In this document: positions 1 through 6,597 of the stretch, piece by piece | Position numbering within the stretch: position 1 is the first letter of the stretch | Layout of the letters: the number at the start of each line of letters is the position of its first letter | Assembly: GCA_947628125.1 (NCBI GenBank) | Contig: CANQYR010000017.1 | Coordinates: forward strand, 1-13,056 | Reading direction: 5' to 3' | Source: an uncultured Bacilli bacterium | GTDB taxonomy: Bacteria; Bacillota_I; Bacilli_A; RF39; UBA660 | DNA: 13,056 bases | The notes under the pieces: model-generated | The model's input: the letters and a program-made list of their open reading frames with translations, nothing else | What the model was told of the DNA's origin: nothing | Databases searched by the model: none | Position numbers and translations under genes: made by a program

Positions 1-162
1 CCCCCTAAAGCAACTATAAATTCAATTTTTTTACATTTTTTTCTATCAACTTCTTTTTTGAAATAAAAAAAAGATGCACTACTACATCACTTACTTAAAC
101 AATATATAACTTAAAATAGCATTTCTTTAATAATTAATAAAACAAATGTCAAAATTAAATAT

Positions 163-168
163 AGGTGA
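163..168 (+). promoter_or_regulatory. Shine-Dalgarno that sets the start of the double-HTH gene
   Basis: AGGTGA lies four bases before the ATG at 173. An in-frame ATG at 146 has only AT-rich sequence without a ribosome binding site in front of it. The protein from 173 also begins directly with the first helix of the HTH domain, as is usual in the family. The later start is therefore preferred. Confidence 0.7.
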
Positions 169-172
169 AATT

Positions 173-607
173 ATGTTAAATTTTGAAAGACTAAAAGCTA
201 TTAGAGAAGATAAAGATATTAAACAAGAACAAATGGCATCCATATTAGGCGTCAAAAGATCAACCTACTCCCTATGGGAACTAAGCATCAACATCATTCC
301 CTTAAAACACCTTTCCAAATTCTCTGACTACTTTAATTACTCCATTGACTACATAGCAGGCTTAGAAAAAGAACGCAAACACAAAAACCAAATAAAAGGA
401 CTTAACCTCAAAACATTAGGAAAAAACATGAAAGACATCAGAACCAAAAAAGGCCTATCCCAAGAAAACATTGCCGAAATTCTTGGAGTCAGCCAAGCTT
501 GCATTGCCAAATACGAAAAAGGAATAATATCAATATCTACTAATAACCTCTATAAATTCTGTAAAGAATTTAAAATCTCCCTTAACAAAATATGTGGCAA
601 AGAATAG
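173..607 (+). CDS. XRE-family transcriptional regulator with two HTH domains
   Basis: A 144-residue DNA-binding protein built from two Cro/C1-type (XRE) helix-turn-helix units in tandem. The first unit covers about residues 3-62 (LKAIREDKDIKQEQMASILG, then a recognition helix around VKRSTYSLWE). The second covers about residues 78-142 (MKDIRTKKGLSQENIAEILG, then VSQACIAKYEKG). A lysine-rich linker joins them. XRE proteins normally have one HTH and dimerise, so two in one chain could act as an intramolecular dimer; that is inference. There is no membrane segment or peptidase domain. The gene precedes a second HTH gene on the same strand by 138 bases and faces the end of the polysaccharide operon. 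Its targets are unknown; self-regulation or control of the neighbour is plausible. No convincing promoter was found in 1-160. A start at 146 would give 153 residues. Confidence 0.9.
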   Translation: MLNFERLKAIREDKDIKQEQMASILGVKRSTYSLWELSINIIPLKHLSKFSDYFNYSIDYIAGLEKERKHKNQIKGLNLKTLGKNMKDIRTKKGLSQENIAEILGVSQACIAKYEKGIISISTNNLYKFCKEFKISLNKICGKE

Positions 608-681
608 TAAAATATTACTATTACCCACATTATATACTTAACAATAAAAAAAGTCAATAAAAACCATTTTAACAAACTATA

Positions 682-714
682 GGCTATATAACCAATAGCC
701 AAATCGCCAATAGC
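682..714. repeat. Short inverted and direct repeats upstream of the second HTH gene
   Basis: GGCTAT (682-687) and ATAGCC (695-700) form a six-base inverted repeat with a seven-base spacer. CCAATAGC occurs at 692-699 and again at 707-714, a direct repeat with a 15-base period that shares the right arm of the inverted repeat. The block sits just before a possible -10 (TAAAAT, 719-724) and the ribosome binding site (731-737) of the gene at 746. This is where a repressor site would be expected. Read on the minus strand, the hairpin could instead weakly terminate the incoming operon, but no proper U-tract follows. Both functions are inference. Confidence 0.45.
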
Positions 715-745
715 AAGGTAAAATACAATTGAGAGGGAATGAAAA

Positions 746-994
746 ATGAAAAATATTTACAAAGTTGAAATGGGACACCACGGCTACTACCTATTCAAAT
801 TAAAAAATCTACTAAAAACAAAAAACATAAGCATCAATAAACTTATGAAAGAAACAAACACCGACTACAAAGTAATTAAACGACTAATGACCGGTGATAT
901 CCTTCGCATTGACACCACCGTCCTAGCTAGATTATGTAACTATCTAAATTGCGAAGTAAACGACATAATCGAATACCAAAGCTACAAAAAATAA
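746..994 (+). CDS. Small XRE-family HTH regulator
   Basis: An 82-residue protein made almost entirely of one Cro/C1-type HTH domain, about residues 15-76: LKNLLKTKNISINKLMKETN, a recognition helix around TDYKVIKRLMTGD, then TTVLARLCNYLNCEVNDIIE. The pattern LARLCxYLNCxVxDIIEY is typical of the short YozG/HTH_26 type of XRE protein. The start is supported by GAGAGGG at 731-737, eight bases upstream. A repeat block at 682-714 lies just upstream and may be its operator. The stop codon is separated by one base from the stop codon of the converging glycosyltransferase gene, so there is no room for a terminator between them. The protein carries no other domain, so its ligand and targets cannot be read from sequence. 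Confidence 0.88.
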   Translation: MKNIYKVEMGHHGYYLFKLKNLLKTKNISINKLMKETNTDYKVIKRLMTGDILRIDTTVLARLCNYLNCEVNDIIEYQSYKK

Positions 995-995
995 C

Positions 996-2174
996 CTACC
1001 TTAACTTATTAAATATCAAAGACCATAAATCACGATACTTACTAACAATCAAATCCCAAGTATATTCCGCTCTAATCCTATCCTTAGCAAGTTTACCCAA
1101 ACTTGCTCTTTTTTTCGCGTCTAACTTATCAACCTTCAAAAGAACATCCTTCAAATTATCCTCATCCTTATTAAAATAAAAACAACTATCCAAACCAACC
1201 TCAACATTATAACAAACATCATATAAAATATTAACATCAGTTTGACTTAAAGCCTCCAATAAAGATGGATTCGTCCCACCTGCACTATGACCATGAATAT
1301 AAGCATAAGCTAACTTTCTAATACACGCTAAAACACTAGCATCATAAACACTCTCAATAAACTTAATTCGCTTATCACTATCAAAATTAGTCTTCAAAAG
1401 TAACCTATCATAAAACTTATCATGCGAAACATTACTAATAATTACTAAATCCTTACTAGTAGAACTCTTCATAAACTCCCTAATAATCGTCTCATAATTA
1501 TTCTCTGGAATAAACCTACCCACAATCAAATAATAATTATTCTTCTTAATATTATACTTATTTAAAATTGCTAAAGCCGACTCATAATCATACTTAGGTG
1601 ATAAATAAGCCCCATAAGGAATAAAAAACGTCCTAGGATTATACTTCTTATACTTCTCATCAACATAAGCCTTAATAGACTTTGAATCACAAACACAATA
1701 ATCACAATTCTTTATCATTGAAGATTCACTAATCTTAAAACACTTCTTTATAAAAAAATTCCACTTGTCCCTTTTCCACTCCAAACCATCAGGATTAATA
1801 ATACTACATACATTATTTTTCCTAAAAAAACCATTCCAAAACCTAACAATAGGCCCTAATTTACAACCTAAAAAATACATAATAGAACCATTAATATGCT
1901 CCCTTACAATATACCTAGCCATTCTCCTAGTTGCCTTAATAGTAAATATAAACATCGTTAGAAAACCAACACTTGGAACATAAACTAAAGGACAAACAAC
2001 ATTATCTTCAACCTTCAAACTACCATCCAAACTCTTATCACTAGTTAAACACGGAACATAAAACTTAACATCATCATCCTTATAATTCAAAATCAAATTC
2101 GTAACAAAACTTTCCCAACCACCATAAGGATACTTATAACCCCTAGAACCAATTATAAAAACATGCTTTTCCAA
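996..2174 (-). CDS. Glycosyltransferase with DUF1972 domain (Cps2T/rhamnosyltransferase type)
   Basis: A 392-residue GT-B fold glycosyltransferase. The N-terminal half has the DUF1972 signature: IIGSRG at 7-12, YGGWESF at 17-23 and NPDGLEWKRDKW at 127-138. The C-terminal half has the nucleotide-sugar-binding half of GT4 enzymes: YLIVGRFIPENN around 215-226 and YIHGHSAGGTNPSLLEA at 292-308, with the glutamate of the family's EX7E-like region. In streptococci, DUF1972 proteins such as Cps2T are beta-1,4-rhamnosyltransferases that add an early sugar to the lipid-linked repeat unit, so rhamnose transfer is plausible here but not proven. The start is a TTG, chosen because GAGGTGA (2181-2187) is six bases away and no better codon fits. 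That ribosome binding site overlaps the TGA of the upstream GT2 gene, suggesting coupled translation. It is the last gene of the operon and runs into the HTH gene with a one-base gap. Confidence 0.9.
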   Translation of the reverse strand: MEKHVFIIGSRGYKYPYGGWESFVTNLILNYKDDDVKFYVPCLTSDKSLDGSLKVEDNVVCPLVYVPSVGFLTMFIFTIKATRRMARYIVREHINGSIMYFLGCKLGPIVRFWNGFFRKNNVCSIINPDGLEWKRDKWNFFIKKCFKISESSMIKNCDYCVCDSKSIKAYVDEKYKKYNPRTFFIPYGAYLSPKYDYESALAILNKYNIKKNNYYLIVGRFIPENNYETIIREFMKSSTSKDLVIISNVSHDKFYDRLLLKTNFDSDKRIKFIESVYDASVLACIRKLAYAYIHGHSAGGTNPSLLEALSQTDVNILYDVCYNVEVGLDSCFYFNKDEDNLKDVLLKVDKLDAKKRASLGKLAKDRIRAEYTWDLIVSKYRDLWSLIFNKLR

Positions 2175-2180
2175 ATTAAA

Positions 2181-2187
2181 TCACCTC
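2181..2187 (-). promoter_or_regulatory. Shine-Dalgarno that selects a TTG start
   Basis: On the minus strand, GAGGTGA is followed after six bases by TTG at 2174, the start of the DUF1972 glycosyltransferase. The upstream GT2 gene stops with the TGA at 2188-2186, which lies partly inside this site. Ribosomes finishing GT2 would be placed directly on the next start. Confidence 0.75.
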
Positions 2188-3027
2188 AAATCCAATACGT
2201 CAAATACAAAATACCTAAACTAATATAATAAAATAACTTCAAAACAAACATCCCCAAAAAATTTAAATGACAATATTCCTTCTCATAATAAAACTCACTC
2301 TTCTTTAACTCCTTATACTTTCTAATCCGCTTCAAACTCTTATCAACCGAAACCGATAAAAGATGCGTCACACTAAGACGAGTATCCACACAAACCTTAA
2401 AACCATGCGCCAAAGCCTTCTTACCCAAAATATTCTCCTCATAATACAAAAAAGTATGCGGATCAAAAAAATTTATCTTACGAAAAGCCTTAAGACGCGC
2501 TAGGAAAAAACAACCATGAATAACATCAACCTCATTAATACCCCGAACATAATACTTATCACAATACCCAAGCAACTTTTTTTCAAACCGACCAAAAAAC
2601 AACATATTACTAACCAAATCACTAAAAAAATAAGGAAACTTATAACCCTTAATAATCCGCCCATTCTCTAAAATCTTTGGCCCCAAAAAAGCAATATCCT
2701 CATCCTTTTTCATATCCAAAATCATTTCCTTTAAAACCGATAACGAAAAAGAAACATCCGGATTACTAACAAGTGCAAAATCACACTTAGCATCATATAA
2801 ATACTTTAAACCAATATTATTGCCATAAGCATAACCTTATTTTCCTTAGAACTTAAAATAACCACCTTATTAGACTCATACTTCTTCAAATAAGAAACAG
2901 AATCATCCAAAGAAGCATTATCAACCACCACAATTAAATCTATTACATCATAATCCTTTACCTCATCCAATAACTTTGCTACTAACCTACCGTCATTATA
3001 ATTTAAAATAACCATTCCTGTTTTCAT
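2186..3027 (-). pseudogene. Family 2 glycosyltransferase (rhamnosyltransferase-like), broken by a single-base deletion
   Basis: Two reading frames together make one GT2 enzyme. Codons 1-64 from ATG 3027 give the nucleotide-sugar-binding start (MVILNYND, VVVDNASLDDS, then KENK) and then run into nine foreign residues and a TAA. Inserting one C next to the CC at plus-strand 2835-2836 (one G on the minus strand) restores KENKGYAYGNNIGLKYLY, the conserved NKGYAxGNN motif. It continues in frame through SNPDVSF, FLGPKILENGRIIKG, DVIHGCFFLARLKAF and FDPHTFLYYEENILG to the TGA at 2186. The repaired protein has 280 residues, close to the family norm, with a hydrophobic C-terminal tail. The 842-base span is exactly one short of a multiple of three. 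The start directly follows the stop of the upstream gene, with GGTGA as ribosome site. Either a true pseudogene or a sequencing error; the rest of the gene is intact, so the loss is recent or artificial. Confidence 0.85.
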
Positions 3028-5523
3028 CTAATCACCAAATATTTCCTTAAACTTTTCCTTAATAAGATCCTTGTCATATAACTTAGCCGTCTTATAACCA
3101 TTTAAAATTAAACTCTTTTTCTTATCATCATCCATATTATAAACCTTTCTTATACATCTTGCCAATTCTTTTCCACTTTTAACATAACTATAAGTCAAAC
3201 TATTAACACCATTAACCAAATAATCACGCGGACCATATAAATTACAACCAACAACCAAACACCCACAAGCCATCGCCTCTAAACCAACCAAACTTAACGA
3301 CTCACTTTTCCTTTTCGTTGGCAAAACCAATAAAGAAAAAGCATTATAATAATAAACCAAATCATCCTGATAAACAAAATCCCTAACAATAACTTTATCT
3401 TTTAAACCAAACTTATTAACCAAACGCCAAAATAAAGGCATCAAACTTCCCCCACCAACAACCACTAGCTTACTTTTAAAAAACAAAGGATCTTCCTTTA
3501 ACATATACAAAGAAGATAACAAAACATCAAAACCCTTATCCTTTTCAATCCGACTAACATACCCAATATAAGAATAACTAGGATCCAAATTAACCTTCAA
3601 ACAAGCACAAGCCCTATCAATAAAATAAAACCGCTTAAGAGAAATACCACCCGATGGATAAATAACAACATTAGATGAACAAATGCCATAATAATCAACC
3701 ATCACATCCTTAAAATAAGAAGAAGGAACCACCACTAAAGAAGCATACTTTAAATACCTTTTGCTTCGCTTAACATTTTCTAACTCAAAATTATAATCCG
3801 CAACCACATCATTACCATGCGCATTTAAAATTAAACTAGTATCCCTAGTAAACCTATAACCAATCAAAACCGGCCAAGTACTATGTGAAATAAAATGAAC
3901 ATAAATGGCATCATAAGAAAAAATAATACTCAAAACCATACTTTTTAAATAAAACCAGCCATAAGAAATAAACTTTAATAAAAAACAATCATGCTTTCTC
4001 ATCACACTTAAATAAACAAAGTAACCCTCATCTTTTAAATCACAAACCATATTTTTAACAAACGATGCGTAGTGGGGATATTTATCACTAGGATACATAT
4101 TCGAAACCATCAAAATCTTCTTTTTCTCCCTATAACGACTTAAAAGCACAAGCAAACCTAAATAAACATAACCATCTAACAAAACACGACTATCTAATAA
4201 AGAAATAACCAAACAAGCATAAAAAATAAAACCTAAAAAACCCTTTAACCTTGCCCTTAAAATAAAAGTAACAAGTAAATAAAGAAAACAAAGACACCCC
4301 AATAAACCTAAACCATAATACAAATCAAAAATAAAACTAAAAGTCATTTTAAAATTACCAAAAAGTCCAAATAAAATACTCTTCAAAGAACTATTAAACT
4401 CATTAACAGAAATAGCTGAACCTACCCTAGATACAAACGAATCAACAAAACCATAAGCTAAATTATTATAAAGTAAAAGCAAAAGTCCCAAACCAATTAA
4501 AACAAAACAAGGAACCATTATCTTATAATTAAGATTTTTCTTCCGAAAAAACCATAAAAAAGCTGGCAAACATAAAAACAACATAATCAAAAGCCCATTA
4601 AAATTACACCTGAACAAAAAAAACAAAAACAAACAAGAACCTAATAACTTAAACAGCAAATTATGATGAAAAAACAAACTAGCAACCACAATAGGTAACA
4701 AGCAAACAAAACTAACATCACCACCAAAAATAATCTGCAAAATCATATACCAATAACTAAACAAAACCACCGCGTCATAAGATAATTGCCAATCTTTTCT
4801 TTCCAATAAAAATAAAAGCAGCAATGGTAAAGAAAAAACATCTACTGCAAAAAATAAACACTCCTTATAATAAATAGGATCAAAATATAACAAACAAACA
4901 AGTACTAACAAATATATACATAAACAAACCAAAGGCTTAAAAAACTTTCTCTTAAAAATTAAAAAAACTAAACAAAATAAAAAAAGCAATGACTTTAACA
5001 CCATAACAAAACCATTAAAACTAAAAATAGACAAAAACGGAACCAAAAACAAAAATAAATATAAAACATTTAACTTATTACCCTTATTTTTTTCCCCACT
5101 ATTTTTCTTATCCTTAAACACAAACCACTTACTAATCACATAATTTAAAATAACAATAACAACTTGACTAAACAACTTAACCAAAGTATCCGAAAACCTT
5201 AAAACACTAACCCCTAAAAACATAATCGCCATATCACAAACCAAAGTCAAAACCCTTGAAGAAGTAAAAGAAACAAACTCCTTAAATACCTTACTATTCT
5301 TACTCTTAAACACAAAACGCCGATTCGTAAAATAAGCAAACAACACCGACAAAACCCAACTCAAAACATTAGCAATCTGTAACTGCAAAGAATCACTAGC
5401 ATCCAAAAACGTATGCACAAATAAATAATAAGAACCCAAACTAACAACCGTCGTCAAAAAACCAACAATTAAATACCTAATAATCTCCTCATACTTCAAA
5501 ATAAGCTTAACAATCTTTTTCAT
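3028..5523 (-). CDS. Three-part fusion: GtrA-like domain, Wzy-like membrane region, GT4 glycosyltransferase
   Basis: An 831-residue protein from ATG 5523. Residues about 15-140 form a GtrA-like four-helix membrane domain (IIRYLIVGFLTTVVSLGSYY, FAYFTNRRFVFKSK, SKWFVFKDKK), the type thought to move polyprenyl-phosphate sugars. A polar linker (NSGEKNKGNK) follows. Residues about 152-465 hold roughly ten hydrophobic helices with a loop near 352-395 and a late YYGLGLLGCLCFLYLL segment. This layout resembles O-antigen/capsule polymerases (Wzy), but that is weaker evidence. Residues about 468-831 are a GT-B glycosyltransferase of family GT4: ILMVSNMYPSDKYPHY, NAHGND near 567-572, SRIEKDKGFDVLL near 657-669 and SESLSLVGLEAMACG near 740-754. 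These steps are usually carried by separate proteins. AAAGGTGA at 5529-5536 selects ATG 5523 over a GTG at 5532. The start overlaps the end of tagO by 17 bases, and the stop directly precedes the GT2 start. The fusion point is continuous and in frame. Confidence 0.85.
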   Translation of the reverse strand: MKKIVKLILKYEEIIRYLIVGFLTTVVSLGSYYLFVHTFLDASDSLQLQIANVLSWVLSVLFAYFTNRRFVFKSKNSKVFKEFVSFTSSRVLTLVCDMAIMFLGVSVLRFSDTLVKLFSQVVIVILNYVISKWFVFKDKKNSGEKNKGNKLNVLYLFLFLVPFLSIFSFNGFVMVLKSLLFLFCLVFLIFKRKFFKPLVCLCIYLLVLVCLLYFDPIYYKECLFFAVDVFSLPLLLLFLLERKDWQLSYDAVVLFSYWYMILQIIFGGDVSFVCLLPIVVASLFFHHNLLFKLLGSCLFLFFLFRCNFNGLLIMLFLCLPAFLWFFRKKNLNYKIMVPCFVLIGLGLLLLLYNNLAYGFVDSFVSRVGSAISVNEFNSSLKSILFGLFGNFKMTFSFIFDLYYGLGLLGCLCFLYLLVTFILRARLKGFLGFIFYACLVISLLDSRVLLDGYVYLGLLVLLSRYREKKKILMVSNMYPSDKYPHYASFVKNMVCDLKDEGYFVYLSVMRKHDCFLLKFISYGWFYLKSMVLSIIFSYDAIYVHFISHSTWPVLIGYRFTRDTSLILNAHGNDVVADYNFELENVKRSKRYLKYASLVVVPSSYFKDVMVDYYGICSSNVVIYPSGGISLKRFYFIDRACACLKVNLDPSYSYIGYVSRIEKDKGFDVLLSSLYMLKEDPLFFKSKLVVVGGGSLMPLFWRLVNKFGLKDKVIVRDFVYQDDLVYYYNAFSLLVLPTKRKSESLSLVGLEAMACGCLVVGCNLYGPRDYLVNGVNSLTYSYVKSGKELARCIRKVYNMDDDKKKSLILNGYKTAKLYDKDLIKEKFKEIFGD

Positions 5524-6574
5524 CCTTATCACCTTTTTTCCTCGTAAACAAAATATTCGTCTTCAAAACCAAAAACAAAAACACAACCATCAAACAAACA
5601 TACAAAATAATCGCATATAAAATATTACCCAAAGCATATAAAACACTCACCGCTGAAAATAAAATATTAATCGCATAAATGATAAAAAGAGAATGCCTTT
5701 TAGAAAACTTCATCTTCAATAACTGATGATGCAAATGCTCCTTATCAGGAGTAGTAAAAGGATTTTTCCTCTTCAAACTTCGCCTAATAATTGAAAATAA
5801 CACATCAATAATCGGCGTTGCTAAAATAGCAAGTGGAATTAAAAGCGACGTAAAAGTCGTAAGCTTAAACCCTAAAATAGCCACAACAGCCACCATCAAG
5901 CCCAAAAAATTACTCCCCGAATCCCCTAAATAAATCTGAGCCGGTGGAAAATTATATACCAAAAACCCAAGCAAACTACCAATCATAAGCAAAGATATCG
6001 CAATATCAATACCATGCGCACTCCCAAGCAAAATTGCAATAACAGAAATAGTCACAAAATAAATAACACTTATCCCCGAACAAAGACCATCAAGACCATC
6101 CGATAAATCAATCGCATTTATAATACCAACCATAAACAATAAAGTTACAACAACCTGCCAAAAATAAGGAAGATGAATAACCATCTTTAAAACCGTAAAC
6201 CTGTCAATCGTAATATTACCATACAATATCACCACCAAACAAGCAATAACCTGCCCACAAAGCTGATACTTCGCACTGATAGGCTTTATATCATCAATAA
6301 TACCAACAAACAAAATAATAAAACTGGCTATCAAAATCGCCAACATCGAAACACTACTTTGTGCAAAAATCATATAACCTAATAAAAACGAAGCAAAAAC
6401 ACTAACCCCACCAAGCGTTGGAATAGGCTTTTTATTAGTATGATGCGCACCTGGATAATCCAAAGAACCAATATGAAAAGCAATCCTCTTCATTATCGGC
6501 GTCAAAATTAAACTACCCAAAAAAGTAGTCAAAAGAATAAAAGGAATATTAGAGCCATTAATACCTAAATTCAT
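5507..6574 (-). CDS. tagO: Undecaprenyl-phosphate sugar-1-phosphate transferase (TagO/WecA family)
   Basis: A polytopic membrane enzyme of the MraY/WecA/TagO family, 355 residues from ATG 6574. It transfers a sugar 1-phosphate, usually GlcNAc-1-phosphate, from a UDP-sugar to undecaprenyl phosphate and so starts a cell-wall polymer. Visible motifs: YPGAHHTNKKPIPTLGG near 40-56 (substrate loop), VGIIDD near 90-95 (metal-binding aspartates), INAIDLSDGLDGLCSG near 152-167, YLGDSGSNFLG near 215-225, and the cytosolic HLHHQLL near 280-286 that separates the WecA/TagO branch from MraY. Around ten or eleven membrane helices fill the length. ATGs at 6583 and 6580 are also in frame, but AGAAGGG at 6584-6590 sits directly against them and is nine bases from 6574, which fits better. 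It lies 23 bases after the GT-C gene and overlaps the fusion gene, so the three are cotranscribed. TagO, WecA and capsule-initiating versions cannot be told apart by sequence alone. Confidence 0.93.
   Translation of the reverse strand: MNLGINGSNIPFILLTTFLGSLILTPIMKRIAFHIGSLDYPGAHHTNKKPIPTLGGVSVFASFLLGYMIFAQSSVSMLAILIASFIILFVGIIDDIKPISAKYQLCGQVIACLVVILYGNITIDRFTVLKMVIHLPYFWQVVVTLLFMVGIINAIDLSDGLDGLCSGISVIYFVTISVIAILLGSAHGIDIAISLLMIGSLLGFLVYNFPPAQIYLGDSGSNFLGLMVAVVAILGFKLTTFTSLLIPLAILATPIIDVLFSIIRRSLKRKNPFTTPDKEHLHHQLLKMKFSKRHSLFIIYAINILFSAVSVLYALGNILYAIILYVCLMVVFLFLVLKTNILFTRKKGDKDEKDC
5529..5536 (-). promoter_or_regulatory. Shine-Dalgarno of the GtrA-Wzy-GT4 fusion gene
   Basis: AAAGGTGA on the minus strand lies five bases before ATG 5523, inside the end of the tagO coding region. 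A GTG at 5532 in the same frame falls within this site and has only an A-rich stretch upstream, so 5523 is the likely start. Confidence 0.7.
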
Positions 6575-6597
6575 GTACATCATCCCTTCTTAACTTA

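Noticed and set aside
1..90. Minus-strand open frame at the left edge reading roughly CKKIEFIVALGG towards position 1
   Set aside because: It looks protein-like near the edge but has no ATG, GTG or TTG after the upstream stop at 87-89 and no ribosome site. Too little sequence is visible to call a gene.
58..117. Possible promoters for the double-HTH gene (TTGAAA at 58-63; TAAAAT at 112-117; TATAAC at 105-110)
   Set aside because: None of the -35/-10 pairs has proper spacing with two acceptable hexamers; in such AT-rich DNA these matches are expected by chance.
605..620. Inverted repeat TAGTAA/TTACTA directly at the stop of the double-HTH gene
   Set aside because: An AT-only six-base stem without a following U-tract; too weak for a terminator.
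949..1179. Plus-strand open frame crossing the HTH gene end and the glycosyltransferase
   Set aside because: It is antisense to two well-supported genes, has no motif, and follows from the low G content of the plus strand.
2830..2840. Phase-variable tract or programmed frameshift in the GT2 gene
   Set aside because: The site is just two or three G residues, with no slippery heptamer or long homopolymer, so a plain deletion or sequencing error is more likely.
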